Shown: piece by piece, positions 26,246 through 34,749 of the stretch
Numbering within the stretch: the stretch's first letter is position 1
Layout of the letters: each line of letters begins with the position of its first letter
Assembly (NCBI GenBank): GCA_031258195.1
Contig: JAIRNF010000018.1
Coordinates: 1-64,000 of the forward strand
Direction of reading: 5' to 3'
DNA from: Prevotellaceae bacterium
GTDB lineage: Bacteria > Bacteroidota > Bacteroidia > Bacteroidales > UBA932
DNA: 64,000 nucleotides
Program-made: the position numbers and the translations under genes
Notes under the pieces: model-generated
Database searches by the model: none
What the model was told of the DNA's origin: nothing
What the model saw: only the letters and a program-made list of their open reading frames with translations

Positions 26246-27553
26246 ATGGATATGAAAAAACTATCAACATTACTAATTCTGTTGCTAGTAGCTCAGCTAA
26301 CCTTTGCTCAAGGAAAGTTCGATAAAAAGTTAAGCTCTAGCGATGCAGACATTGCTAATCCTAAGAAAAAAGAGCAAGTTAAAACATGGATTAACAGAGG
26401 TAATCTATTTGTTGAGATTGCAGAAGATCCTGTATCCAGACTATTATCAGGAATGGACAAGAACACATTGCTAAGCATACAGCTGAGGGGGCAAAAACCT
26501 ATCGAAATAAAAACGTGGAAAGGTTCCGACGGCGAAGAGTATGAAGTATATGTATTTGATGATAAAGATTTATATTTCAATGAAGCAGGGCTACTTTCTT
26601 TTTGGACTATAAAGAAGACCGAAGTAGAAAATCCAGCAAATAAGGCATTTGAAGCTTATACCCAGGCTAAAAAATTAGACCCAAAGGCAGCAACAAACAA
26701 AGAGTTGCAGAATGGCTTTATTAACCTGCAAAGAGTTTATGGATCAGCAGCTACAGATGCATATATGCGTGACGATTTGAAAGGTGCATTGAATGGCTTT
26801 AAAGGAATGTATGAAGTTGGAGAAGCAATGGGTGTTACGGATACATCAAGTATGTATAATGTCGCATTTTTAGCAAACACTATGGAGAACTATCCGCTAG
26901 CAGAAGAATTTTATAAAAAATGTATCGCTATTGGATATACATTGGATGGAGCAGTTTATGCAAGTCTTGCTGATGTTATAAGAAAGAGCGGTAGAAAAGC
27001 CGAAGCAGAAAAAATTCTAACCGACGCCTATACGCAATTCCCAATAAATCAGAGCATTTTGATCAGCCTCATTAATTTCTATATGGAAGGAGGTGATGAC
27101 CCGACAAAGGTAATTCCTATCATAAAGACAGCTCAGGCTAATGAACCTGGAAATGCAAGTTTAGACTATGCCGAAGGATCTTTATATGAGAAATTAAATG
27201 ACCCTAAAAAGGCTGAAGTAGCTTATAAATCTGCAATAGCAAAAGATCCTAAGAACTTTTTTGCTCAATATAGCCTGGGAGCATTATATTACAACCAAGC
27301 AGTAGAGTTAAGTAAAAAAGCTGACGAACTACCAATTGACAAGCAAAAAGAGTATGATGAAATGATTGTAGAGATTAACGCTCTGCTAAAAAAATCCATA
27401 GTCCCATTTGAGGCAGCGTATGCAGTAGAGCAAAATCCGATTATTGTTGAATCTTTAAAGAACGTGTACTATCGCTTTGTCGACGAAAGCCCGGAGATGA
27501 AGGCAAAATACGATCAGTATAATGCATTACTAAAGCAGTTTGATACTCAGTAG
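26246..27553 (+). CDS. Exported tetratricopeptide-repeat protein
   Basis: The 435-residue protein starts with a signal peptide (MKKLSTLLILLLVAQLTFAQ; ATG at 26252 is an alternative start). The body consists of TPR-like helical pairs from about residue 130 to the end (for example YPLAEEFYKKCIAIGYT; KAEVAYKSAIAKDPKNFFAQYSLGALYY). TPR proteins act as scaffolds for protein complexes; here it would be in the periplasm. It lies 74 bases after gyrA, a neighbourhood also common in Bacteroides, and may be cotranscribed with it. It ends near a weak hairpin with a T-rich end (27583-27620). No specific partner can be named. Confidence 0.9.
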   Translation: MDMKKLSTLLILLLVAQLTFAQGKFDKKLSSSDADIANPKKKEQVKTWINRGNLFVEIAEDPVSRLLSGMDKNTLLSIQLRGQKPIEIKTWKGSDGEEYEVYVFDDKDLYFNEAGLLSFWTIKKTEVENPANKAFEAYTQAKKLDPKAATNKELQNGFINLQRVYGSAATDAYMRDDLKGALNGFKGMYEVGEAMGVTDTSSMYNVAFLANTMENYPLAEEFYKKCIAIGYTLDGAVYASLADVIRKSGRKAEAEKILTDAYTQFPINQSILISLINFYMEGGDDPTKVIPIIKTAQANEPGNASLDYAEGSLYEKLNDPKKAEVAYKSAIAKDPKNFFAQYSLGALYYNQAVELSKKADELPIDKQKEYDEMIVEINALLKKSIVPFEAAYAVEQNPIIVESLKNVYYRFVDESPEMKAKYDQYNALLKQFDTQ

Positions 27554-27905
27554 CTAGCTTAAGGTTTTTTACATATAAATATAAAGAGCGTCTCTGATAA
27601 TAGAGGTGCTTTTTATTTGAGGTTAAAAGGAGGTTGTTTATAATTTTATAATTTATATTTTACATAATATAAATTATAGGAAAAATATTTAGCCGATTAT
27701 CAATATTTTACAATACCGACATTTTGACAGCCGCATAGCATAGCTATTAAAATATTGATATTTTAATAGCCAATTACTATCTTTACGGTACGAAAAAATT
27801 AAGCGAAGAGAGAGTGAATTGGACAAACGAAGTATCAAAATCGCGATTATACTCCGTCCATGGAAGAGGAACAAAAAAATAGAATCAAAGAGGCCTATTC
27901 GACAG
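27554..27905. other. Gene-poor gap after the TPR gene
   Basis: It begins with a weak terminator-like hairpin (CTCT/AGAG core around 27586-27606, then GCTTTTTATT). AT-rich sequence follows, with only short broken frames leading into the decayed toxin gene at 27906. No intact gene is visible. Confidence 0.45.
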
Positions 27906-28494
27906 CTTGATGAGGGCAAGAGCTTTTTGGTCATATGGCAATGTAAGGTTTGAGCGGATAAGGGATTATCAGCTAATCGAAAAGGTTCTGCCTTTATTTA
28001 GTTTACCCCCCAAGGCTGATTAAAGAAGTTTGGAAGGAGTTTCTTTGTCCTTTGGAGGTTTATCATCAGCTGAACAAAATGTTCGCTTTGGTACTATTCG
28101 ATATTAAAAACCCCGAACGTTATTTAAAGGCGCAAACCAATCGTTTTATAAAAAGGAGAATAAATGCGAGGGATACGGAAAAGGTTTTTAACGCGATAGC
28201 CGATCTTGATTGTATTAAAGGCTATACTTTAATCGGCGGCACGGCGTTAGCCATACAAACAGGAAAAGCGAAGATCTCGACTTCTGTAACAGGTTGGTGG
28301 CATAAAAATAAGGATAACAGCCGGCTGGAAGTTGACTGGAACAAAATCGAGGACGAATTAAAAGCTATTTAAAAGCAAAGACGTTATCTCTATGTTAACT
28401 TCAAGCGAAAATTTTGTAAAAGATGCCAATTTTGACGGGTTAAGCCCAAAATATGAAAAAAAAGTAACGAGGATTGTTGCTCCTTACTATCTTT
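27906..28494 (+). pseudogene. Remnant of an AbiEii-type nucleotidyltransferase toxin with antitoxin-like lead
   Basis: Pieces in shifting frames resemble a Bacteroidota toxin-antitoxin pair. First comes an antitoxin-like helical part (FWSYGNVRFERIRDYQLIEKV, broken by TAA near 28020, continuing as LIKEVWKEFLCPLEVYHQLN). It reads on into ADLDCIKGYTLIGGTALAIQTG (28186-28251), the nucleotide-binding GG-TAL motif of AbiEii nucleotidyltransferases. The next diagnostic motif, SEDLDF, is present only in another frame (about 28268-28285), and the frame then closes at 28372 and resumes in a third frame to 28494. AbiEii enzymes act in abortive infection. At least three frameshifts or stops make it inactive. 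Confidence 0.65.
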
Positions 28495-28546
28495 AAAAAT
28501 CAGTAAACATTTAATAGTAAAAGTATAACCTCAAAAACCGACTATT

Positions 28547-28873
28547 ATGTTTCAAGAGCTGACAGTTATCGGCAACGTAGGAAAGGATGCCGAAATTAAA
28601 ACAACCGAAAATTCAAAAGGAATCGTATTCTCAATTGCCGTAAACGAATCCTATAAGGATAAAAACGGGGAAAAGCGGGAAACAACGACATGGTTTGACG
28701 CGTCATACTGGAAAGGTAAAGACGCGAATCTGGAGGAACTTCAAAAACACATTAAAACGGGAACAAAGCTGTTTTTAAAAGGAAAACCCCAAGCGAAAGC
28801 GTATATTACCAAAGAGGAAAACGGGGCAAAGGCTAGCTTGGGAATAGCGGTTAACGAAATAGTATTTTTATAG
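28547..28873 (+). CDS. ssb: Short single-stranded DNA-binding protein
   Basis: The 108-residue protein has the SSB OB-fold (ELTVIGNVGKDAEIKTTENSKG; FSIAVNESYKDKNGEKR; TTWFDASYWKG; GTKLFLKGKPQAKAY). It lacks the disordered linker and the acidic DDDIPF-like tail through which housekeeping SSBs recruit partners. Short SSBs of this kind are typical of plasmids and conjugative elements, so it is probably an accessory copy left by a mobile element rather than the main chromosomal SSB. It sits between a toxin remnant and another scrap, supporting that view. No terminator is obvious after it. Confidence 0.88.
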   Translation: MFQELTVIGNVGKDAEIKTTENSKGIVFSIAVNESYKDKNGEKRETTTWFDASYWKGKDANLEELQKHIKTGTKLFLKGKPQAKAYITKEENGAKASLGIAVNEIVFL

Positions 28874-29007
28874 TAATCGGTTTCGCCGAGCAAAGAGGTA
28901 AGGCGATTCAATCATTTGACGCGCCTTCGTCATGATAAAGATATCTTTAAATCTTTGATTTTAAAGTTTTATTTTTAGTACCCAAGCTGTAATTATACGA
29001 AGGAGGA

Positions 29008-29175
29008 CTATAAGCTTCGTACTTTATATTTAAACTCTTCTATTTCAGATTCTATTGGCGTGTCAAGATTATGCGCTTTAGTTATTTGCAGCTCAAATTG
29101 TTTATCTAAGCCGATTAGGTTCGCGTTGTTTCCGGGATTCTGTATCAAGAACTAAATAGTAGTCCTTATAAGAAA
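29008..29175 (-). pseudogene. Scrap of an unrecognised gene
   Basis: On the minus strand a frame from about 29139 to a TAG at 29010-29008 spells a protein-like end (ANLIGLDKQFELQITKAHNL, then ESEIEEFKYKVRSL). A plausible lead (KDYYLVLDTES) lies just upstream in another frame. It has coding character but no start and at least one frameshift. I cannot name the family. The whole 28874-29237 stretch otherwise holds no gene. Confidence 0.4.
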
Positions 29176-29237
29176 ACTCAATAGTTGCTTGTGATTAAAA
29201 AATTTTGCTGTATAATTGCAAAAAAAATCATTTATCA

Positions 29238-29579
29238 ATGAGTAATACCACCAAGAAAAACGCAACTCCCCAAAAACGTCTGGTTGTCAGCTATAAAAAT
29301 TTGAAACCAGAAATTCTTGAGCTAGTTAAGGAAAAGTACCCTAAAGGCTACTCTGATTATGTTATCAAAGTTGATAAAGGTAATGGTGAGTTTTTCTACG
29401 CTTTTACGCTCGATACCGAGGATACCTCCTACCTCATTAAGGTTGATGTAAAGATCGATATGAATGCAGATGACGTAGATAAGGACCTGTTTGGAGGAGA
29501 TAACGACGGAGGAGGCGACGATTTTACTGAATCTGGCGATGATGCGGCAGACTTTGCAGATGACGTAGAAGACGAGTAG
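29238..29579 (+). CDS. Conserved hypothetical protein with acidic tail
   Basis: From ATG 29238 (MSNTTKKNATPQKR) the product has 113 residues; the frame is open 11 codons further upstream, but this start fits better. A basic N-terminus leads into a compact alpha/beta region (LKPEILELVKEKYPKGYSDY, then FAFTLDTEDTSYLIKVDVKID-like strands), and the last 35 residues are almost all Asp, Glu and Gly. It looks like a small cytoplasmic protein conserved among Bacteroidales, but I do not know its function. The acidic tail could interact with basic proteins or mimic nucleic acid. A good terminator follows. Confidence 0.75.
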   Translation: MSNTTKKNATPQKRLVVSYKNLKPEILELVKEKYPKGYSDYVIKVDKGNGEFFYAFTLDTEDTSYLIKVDVKIDMNADDVDKDLFGGDNDGGGDDFTESGDDAADFADDVEDE

Positions 29580-29610
29580 AGCTTTTAGTTTGTACAAAAT
29601 GTACAAAACC

Positions 29611-29651
29611 TTGCTTCGATATAAGCACGTAAACGCTGCTTATTCGAGGCA
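29611..29651 (+). terminator. Terminator after the acidic-tail protein
   Basis: TTGCTTCGATATAAGCA (29611-29627) pairs with TGCTTATTCGAGGCA (29637-29651) with small bulges, followed by TTTTTATTTT. It also faces the end of cinA, which is convergent. Confidence 0.75.
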
Positions 29652-29674
29652 TTTTTATTTTCTTATCATCTCCA

Positions 29675-30925
29675 TTATAGCTCTTCTAAAATAGCCAAAC
29701 GCAACATATTTAAAGCTGTGGCTGATGAACGCGTTATTATGTGCTCCCTACCATTAGTAAGCTGCTGTTTCCGGCAAATAATTTTTGTAGGTGTAGCAAT
29801 AGCGATCCAAACAGTCCCGACAGGTTTTTCGGCTGTTCCGCCATCAGGACCTGCTATACCCGATGTCGCTATGGCATAGTCGGTTTGTAATGCTTCTTTT
29901 ACGCCTTTTGCCATCTCTTCTACCACTTGTTGGCTAACGGCACCGTATTTAGCTAGCCGCTCTTCTTTAACCCCTAGCATCTGCTGTTTTACGCTATTAT
30001 CATAGGCTACAATAGAACCTTTGTAGTATGCCGAACTTCCTGCAATACGCGTAATTAACGATGCTATTTTACCTCCCGTACATGATTCTGCGGTAGATAC
30101 AGATTGATTTCTATCTTTCAGTAATTTACCAATAGCAGATTCTAAAGATTCCTCGCCCCAACCGTAAATACTACTTCCTAAAATGGGCTCTAGCTTTCTA
30201 AACAGGTCTTCTATCTCTTTTTCCAGCTGCTCGTGATTTCCGCCATATGCCGAAAGCCTAAGTCGTACGCCCGTTTCCGGACTTGGTAAGTATGCCAGCT
30301 TAAGGTACTTTGGGAGCTGATCTTCCCAATTTGCAATTCGTTCTGCTAACATAGATTCTGGAATTCCGTATGTTAGCATCGTTTTATGAACAATAGAATC
30401 TAACGAAAAATGTTGCTGTAGCATAGGCATAATATCCTCCATAATACCTTTCATTTCGTAAGGTACACCGGGCATTGCAACTAATACTTTCCCGCTCTGT
30501 TCGAACCACATACCGGGAGCGGTACCTAGCCTATTCAAGATGGGAATACAGCCGTCTGGCAAATCAGCTTGTTTACGGTTCTGCTCGCCTATTGCAACCC
30601 CTCCTTTTGCCAGCATTACTTGTAGATTTTCCAGCGATGGTTGATGCGTAAACCAACCTTTACACCCAAAATAATCGGCAAGAACATGCTTGGTAATGTC
30701 ATCTTTTGTAGGACCTAGACCTCCTGTAGCTAACACTATATCGCTATTCTTTAAGCTAGTAGATACGGCTGATACTATTTCTTCTTTTGAATCAGAAATA
30801 GTGTGCATCTGCCTCGCATTTATACCATACCGATTCAGAAATGCAGCCATCCATGCGGCGTTTGTATTTACTACTTGTCCGATGAGCAGCTCATCGCCTA
30901 TGCTAATTATATCTGCTGTAATCAT
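29675..30925 (-). CDS. cinA: CinA: nicotinamide-nucleotide amidohydrolase
   Basis: CinA hydrolyses NMN to nicotinate mononucleotide in pyridine-nucleotide recycling. The 416-residue protein has the N-terminal COG1058/MoCF-like domain (ADIISIGDELLIGQ; ATGGLGPTKDDITK) and the C-terminal amidase domain (VSTAESCTGGKIASLI; TSGIAGPDGGT; GTVWIAIA). Both domains are complete, as in other Bacteroidota. It starts at ATG 30925 and runs convergent to the acidic-tail gene. The next gene on this strand upstream is a chromate transporter half, separated by about 95 bases, so it may belong to the same transcript. Confidence 0.96.
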   Translation of the reverse strand: MITADIISIGDELLIGQVVNTNAAWMAAFLNRYGINARQMHTISDSKEEIVSAVSTSLKNSDIVLATGGLGPTKDDITKHVLADYFGCKGWFTHQPSLENLQVMLAKGGVAIGEQNRKQADLPDGCIPILNRLGTAPGMWFEQSGKVLVAMPGVPYEMKGIMEDIMPMLQQHFSLDSIVHKTMLTYGIPESMLAERIANWEDQLPKYLKLAYLPSPETGVRLRLSAYGGNHEQLEKEIEDLFRKLEPILGSSIYGWGEESLESAIGKLLKDRNQSVSTAESCTGGKIASLITRIAGSSAYYKGSIVAYDNSVKQQMLGVKEERLAKYGAVSQQVVEEMAKGVKEALQTDYAIATSGIAGPDGGTAEKPVGTVWIAIATPTKIICRKQQLTNGREHIITRSSATALNMLRLAILEEL

Positions 30926-31019
30926 CTTTTAAATCATAAGTGGTTATTAGAATAATTTTTATCTTAAACCATGTAAGCTTTTAAGCTATTTATATTCTTG
31001 AATTTTTTAAATCCTCAAG

Positions 31020-31547
31020 CTAATACAACACGTATCCGGCAACCCCAGCAAGTACAATTAGCAGGATAGGGTTTGTTTTAAGCCGAAATGCTGCTAAAAA
31101 TGCTAATCCAAATAAGATTATGCTTTTGTAGTCGATAAATGTTGAAGCATTTACTAACATTATTACTGTTGCCGCAATTAGCCCAATAACAGCAGGTTTT
31201 AGACCCGACATCACATACCCAACATACTTATTATCTCTGAACTTCAGAAAGAAACGACAAAAAATAATAAGCATGATGATAACTGAAGGTAAGCTAACTG
31301 CTATTGTGGCTATAACAGAACCCCATACGCTTTGTGTAGCCGTATAGCCAATATAAGTTGCGCTATTTATGGCTATTGGTCCGGGTGTCATTTGTGATAT
31401 AGCTACAATATCAGCAAACTCCGAAGCAGAAACCCATTCGTGCACCTCTACCACTTCGTTTTGAATTAACGAAAGCATAGCATATCCCCCTCCAAAACCA
31501 AAGAGACCTATCTTAAAAAATGATATAAATAGTTGCCAATATATCAT
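31020..31547 (-). CDS. Chromate transporter family half-protein (second)
   Basis: The 175-residue membrane protein is one half of a CHR-type transporter (FKIGLFGFGGGYAMLSLIQNE; MTPGPIAINSATYIGYT), with five to six hydrophobic segments. Long ChrA proteins are fusions of two such halves; short-chain forms work as pairs. It starts 4 bases inside the end of the first half, so the two are translated together. In Bacteroidota such pairs are common; the substrate may be chromate/sulfate or something else. Confidence 0.93.
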   Translation of the reverse strand: MIYWQLFISFFKIGLFGFGGGYAMLSLIQNEVVEVHEWVSASEFADIVAISQMTPGPIAINSATYIGYTATQSVWGSVIATIAVSLPSVIIMLIIFCRFFLKFRDNKYVGYVMSGLKPAVIGLIAATVIMLVNASTFIDYKSIILFGLAFLAAFRLKTNPILLIVLAGVAGYVLY

Positions 31548-32095
31548 TGTGAATTAATCTTTTGTGAATACATACCGCTAACAAGTCCAATTACTCCTGC
31601 GGTTATCATTACAATAATTGGAGACACGCTTAGCAAGCAAATTACAAGTGTTGCAGTAGTTGCTATCGCTATCGGCTTAAACTTTAAGCCCGCATTTATA
31701 AGCATGTTAAAAGCAGGTACGGCAATCAGTGCTACAACTACCGGACGTATCCCCTTAAAAATCCGCTCGATAACCTCATTATTTTTTATTGCAGAGTTGA
31801 AAAACAATGCGATAAAAACTATGATAATAAATGAAGGTAAAATGGCTCCCAGCATAGAGACGATGCTACACCTCCAGCCTTTCAGCTTATGGCCTACAAA
31901 AACAGCAGTATTTATAGCTATAGGTCCGGGAGCAGATTGGGCAAGGGCTAGCATCTCTGCAAACTCATCTTTGGCAACCCACTTTTTTTTATTAACAACC
32001 TCGGCTTCAATAAGGGGGATCATGGCATAACCTCCGCCAATGGTAAAAGCACCAATCTTAAAGAAAGACCAGAATATTTCGAAATAGATACGCAT
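31544..32095 (-). CDS. Chromate transporter family half-protein (first)
   Basis: The 183-residue partner has the same signature (FFKIGAFTIGGGYAMIPLIEAEV; SAPGPIAINTAVFVGHK). It is paralogous to the next gene, and the pair is expected to form an antiparallel heterodimer in the inner membrane. Its ATG overlaps the pyrD stop codon by one base (TAATG), and its own end overlaps the second half by 4 bases, giving a tight three-gene operon pyrD-chrA1-chrA2. Confidence 0.93.
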   Translation of the reverse strand: MRIYFEIFWSFFKIGAFTIGGGYAMIPLIEAEVVNKKKWVAKDEFAEMLALAQSAPGPIAINTAVFVGHKLKGWRCSIVSMLGAILPSFIIIVFIALFFNSAIKNNEVIERIFKGIRPVVVALIAVPAFNMLINAGLKFKPIAIATTATLVICLLSVSPIIVMITAGVIGLVSGMYSQKINSQ

Positions 32096-33126
32096 TATAG
32101 CTCTCTGATTAATCGCTTATTAATGCGTTTTACAAACGAAGGACCTTGGTAAATAAATCCGGTATAAAGCTGGATAAGGCTGGCTCCTGCTTTTAGCATG
32201 TTAACAGCATCATCTTCCGTCATAATTCCGCCAACACCAACTATAGGAAGCTTACTCTCTGTTTTTTGGCTGATATAGCTAACCATCTCCAATGCCCGCT
32301 TGGTAAGGGGAGCCCCGCTAAGTCCGCCACTACCAACTTTTTCTGCTTTTTGGGGATCGATATCCTCTCTTGAAGTTGTGGTATTAACAGCAACCACTCC
32401 GTCTATACCAAGAGCTATAGCTGCGTCCAACTGCTCATCTACTTGGTCTAAGGTCAAATCAGGAGATAGCTTTACAAGAATGGGTTTATATACTTCTTGC
32501 GTTTTACGATGCCCCATTAACGGCGTAAGAATAGCCTCGATCGAATCTTTATTCTGTAGCTTACACAAATCGGTAACATTTGGACAGCTGATATTAACAG
32601 TAAAATAATCTACGTAGCTATATAGCTTAACAAATGAATATGTATAATCTGCAGGTGCTTCATCATTTGCCGTTACTGTGTTTTTCCCAATATTTCCGCC
32701 AATAACCACCCCCTTTCTTCTTTTAAACTTGGCTAACTTCCTAAGCATGTAATCAACGCCTTTACTATTAAATCCCATGCGGTTTATTATAGCCTTATTT
32801 TCGGGCAAACGGAAACAGCGTGGTTTAGGATTGCCGGGTTGAGGTTGAGGCGTAACGGTACCAACTTCTATAAAGCTATAGCCAAAATCAGCCAGTTGAT
32901 TAACTATTTCGGCATTCTTATCAAAACCGGCAGCAAAACCAAGCGGATTGCTAAACCGTATGCCAAAAACTTCTCTTTCCAAGTTGGTTGTTTTTCGCTT
33001 AAACAAACCTCGTATAATACTACTACAGAATGGTATAAACTTACTAATCCTCAATAAATTCACGATAGAATGGTGAATTGTTTCCGGTGAGAAAAGAAAT
33101 AGTATAGGACGAATCAGCTTGTACAT
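32095..33126 (-). CDS. pyrD: Quinone-dependent dihydroorotate dehydrogenase (class 2)
   Basis: PyrD oxidises dihydroorotate to orotate in pyrimidine synthesis and passes electrons to the quinone pool. The 343-residue protein has the N-terminal membrane-associating helix of class 2 (residues 1-40, LIRPILFLFSPETIHH), then the barrel with GFAAGFDKN, NRMGFNSKG and the catalytic-serine strand NISCPNV. FMN-binding motifs near the C-terminus are VNTTTSR, GGLSGAPL and GVGGI. All are intact. It leads an operon with two chromate transporter halves, and a Cro/CI regulator lies 78 bases upstream on the same strand. Confidence 0.97.
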   Translation of the reverse strand: MYKLIRPILFLFSPETIHHSIVNLLRISKFIPFCSSIIRGLFKRKTTNLEREVFGIRFSNPLGFAAGFDKNAEIVNQLADFGYSFIEVGTVTPQPQPGNPKPRCFRLPENKAIINRMGFNSKGVDYMLRKLAKFKRRKGVVIGGNIGKNTVTANDEAPADYTYSFVKLYSYVDYFTVNISCPNVTDLCKLQNKDSIEAILTPLMGHRKTQEVYKPILVKLSPDLTLDQVDEQLDAAIALGIDGVVAVNTTTSREDIDPQKAEKVGSGGLSGAPLTKRALEMVSYISQKTESKLPIVGVGGIMTEDDAVNMLKAGASLIQLYTGFIYQGPSFVKRINKRLIREL

Positions 33127-33204
33127 ATAAGGTAAAGTTTATGCAAAGCTACATAAAAACTAATGTAAGCGAAACAACATAAAGGTAATTTGCGAACAAT
33201 TAAG

Positions 33205-33663
33205 CTATTGTTCATTCGCATTGCTATCGAACACTTCGAAGCTGCCATCGCTATAGCATAGCAGTATGCGAGCCAGCCTTTTACCGTTTTGCATAGCATT
33301 TAAGCTTATTCTATCCGCTATTACGGCTTGATCTTGAGCAAGTATTGGCTGTGGGTCGTTTTTTTTACTTTCTGTAAGCGGCGTATTTGACACCCGGTTG
33401 GTAGTATCGGTATTTTCGATTGTAGGTACATTAAACAGGGAGGGCATATGCGACTCTTTATACATATGTCCTTTACCCATTATAAGCCACTCTGCATTGA
33501 TTTCGGGGAATTTACGCAGCATTTTTTCTATAAAATCAAAACTTGGCTTATTTCGTCCGGATAGCACATGAGACACATTCGACCGCTGCACGCCTATAGC
33601 GTCGGCAAATCGGGCCGCTGTCAGCCCTTCGGCTTCGATAAACTTCTGAATTCTACTATTCAT
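33205..33663 (-). CDS. Cro/CI-family helix-turn-helix regulator
   Basis: The 152-residue protein has an XRE-type HTH at the N-terminus (RIQKFIEAEGLTAARFADAI, then GVQRSNVSHVLSGRNKPS). A linker follows (NADT/PLTESKKND-like) and a short C-terminal domain that may sense or oligomerise (ADRISLNAMQNGKRLARILL). It lacks the Ser/Lys protease motif of LexA-type repressors. A -7 element TACATTTG sits inside one arm of an inverted repeat just upstream, suggesting autoregulation. Bacteroidota carry many such proteins; target genes are unknown. Confidence 0.88.
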   Translation of the reverse strand: MNSRIQKFIEAEGLTAARFADAIGVQRSNVSHVLSGRNKPSFDFIEKMLRKFPEINAEWLIMGKGHMYKESHMPSLFNVPTIENTDTTNRVSNTPLTESKKNDPQPILAQDQAVIADRISLNAMQNGKRLARILLCYSDGSFEVFDSNANEQ

Positions 33664-33682
33664 TTTTGTAAATTCGATACGC

Positions 33683-33716
33683 TACAAATGTAATCATAAA
33701 TTGGGTGACATTTGTA
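33683..33716 (-). promoter_or_regulatory. Promoter/operator of the Cro/CI regulator
   Basis: Perfect inverted arms TACAAATGT (33683-33691) and ACATTTGTA (33708-33716) are centred 25 bases apart. On the minus strand the left arm contains TACATTTG (33692-33685), a match to the -7 consensus, with transcription expected near 33678 and the ATG at 33663. Binding of the HTH protein there would block its own promoter. Another TACAAATGTA copy occurs at 34037-34046. Confidence 0.55.
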
Positions 33717-34031
33717 ATTTTCCGGTGTTTACTTTTGTAATTCGCATTGAAGTGAATCGTAGAATTAGCATTATTAATTACTACTATTAACCAGCCAATT
33801 ATATATTAACGCTAGATAGCCTATTAATAATTAAAGTGATTATTTAATAGGGCATATATTTAATACTGGTAATCAGCATATATAATACACCATAACAGGC
33901 ATATATGAACCTAAATCGCTATTAAGCCAATAACAAATTGAATGATTACTTCTTATAAATATTATAATAAACTGATTATCATAATTATAAATTCTAATTT
34001 GCACTATGTTTACTTTTGTATAATTCGCCAG

Positions 34032-34059
34032 TTGAGTACAAATGTAATCTGTATATTTG
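34032..34059 (+). promoter_or_regulatory. Plus-strand promoter with no gene after it
   Basis: TTG (34032-34034), 17 bases, then TATATTTG (34052-34059) is a reasonable Bacteroidota promoter. The expected start near 34066 is followed after about 35 bases by the hairpin at 34100-34144, with no coding frame. It may make a short RNA or be fortuitous. The remainder of 33717-34031 is AT-rich, with a near-repeat of GTTTACTTTTGTA..ATTCGC at 33727 and 34008. Confidence 0.3.
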
Positions 34060-34099
34060 GTTTCATTGTTGTTTACAATTCAGATTCGTTTATTATAAA

Positions 34100-34144
34100 A
34101 CAAAAGCATCTTGTGTTACATTTGTGTACATAAGATGCTTTTGT
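34100..34144. terminator. Terminator of the RNase P RNA gene
   Basis: ACAAAAGCATCTT (34100-34112) and AAGATGCTTTTGT (34132-34144) form a perfect 13-bp stem. Read on the minus strand it follows the rnpB 3' end by 5 bases and leads into TTTTGTTTTA. Confidence 0.8.
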
Positions 34145-34149
34145 AAAAT

Positions 34150-34479
34150 ACCAAATCTATAAGCCGGGTTCTGTTCTCCCATCTGGAAACTTCTACCATT
34201 TATCTGAGCGATCTACCCCCCGACTTGGACGAGCAGTCCTAAACGTCGGTATACATGATCTTGCAAGCTGTGGGTCGTACGGCTATCAATATCGCTATCA
34301 ATACCGGTAGGCTCTTACCCCACCTTTTCACCCTTACCCTACCCTTTTACGGGCATGGCGGTTGTTTTCTGTTACGATTAGCTAGATCTCACAACCTACT
34401 GTTCTTTCAACAGCACAGTGCTCTGCCTTGCCCGGACTTTCCTCCTTACCAAGCTGATAAAGCGGTAGAACGATCTGGT
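34150..34479 (-). ncRNA. rnpB: RNase P RNA (bacterial type A)
   Basis: The minus strand carries the universal core: GAGGAAAGTCCGGGC near the 5' end, the P4 partner and the 3' block ACAGAACCCGGCTTAT. The P1 helix can be drawn between ACCAGATC (34479-34472) and GATTTGGT (34157-34150), which fixes both ends and gives about 330 bases. This RNA is the catalytic part of RNase P, which matures tRNA 5' ends. A promoter with the -7 box TATCTTTG lies exactly upstream and a strong terminator immediately downstream. The conserved loop with GAGAACAGAACCC matches Bacteroidota examples. Confidence 0.95.
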
Positions 34480-34483
34480 GCTG

Positions 34484-34516
34484 CAAAGATAGCCTAAACT
34501 TATTAACTAACTCCAA
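34484..34516 (-). promoter_or_regulatory. Promoter of rnpB
   Basis: Minus-strand TTG at 34516-34514, a 22-base spacer, and TATCTTTG at 34491-34484 (consensus TAnnTTTG). The predicted start falls at about 34479-34477, the same place as the first base of the P1 helix. Confidence 0.7.
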
Positions 34517-34524
34517 TTATACCC

Positions 34525-34602
34525 GTCATTTCGACCAAAGGGAGAAATCTGCTTAAAATAAGCACTATGTGTCAGGAGATTTCTCGCTACGCTCGAAATG
34601 AC
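34525..34602. repeat. Interspersed hairpin repeat, copy 1
   Basis: Arms GTCATTTCGACCAAAGGGAG...(34525-34550) and its imperfect complement (34577-34602, ending GCTCGAAATGAC) enclose a 26-base centre. It belongs to a family found at least eight more times to the right. It lies between the divergent rnpB and iorA. Confidence 0.85.
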
Positions 34603-34693
34603 AAGTGGTTTGTTTCATATTGTTATTTTTGCATGCAAGGAAATTGCAATATCGAACATGATTAAAGCATTGCCTAAAATATGTTATCAAATA

Positions 34694-34724
34694 TTGTCGC
34701 TATGCTGAATAATTATTAGTTTTG
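34694..34724 (+). promoter_or_regulatory. Promoter of iorAB
   Basis: TTG (34694-34696), 20 bases, TAGTTTTG (34717-34724): a good match to the Bacteroidota promoter. The start expected near 34731 leaves a leader of about 19 bases before the iorA ATG. Confidence 0.65.
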
Positions 34725-34749
34725 CCTAAATACAACAAAAATAGGCTTA

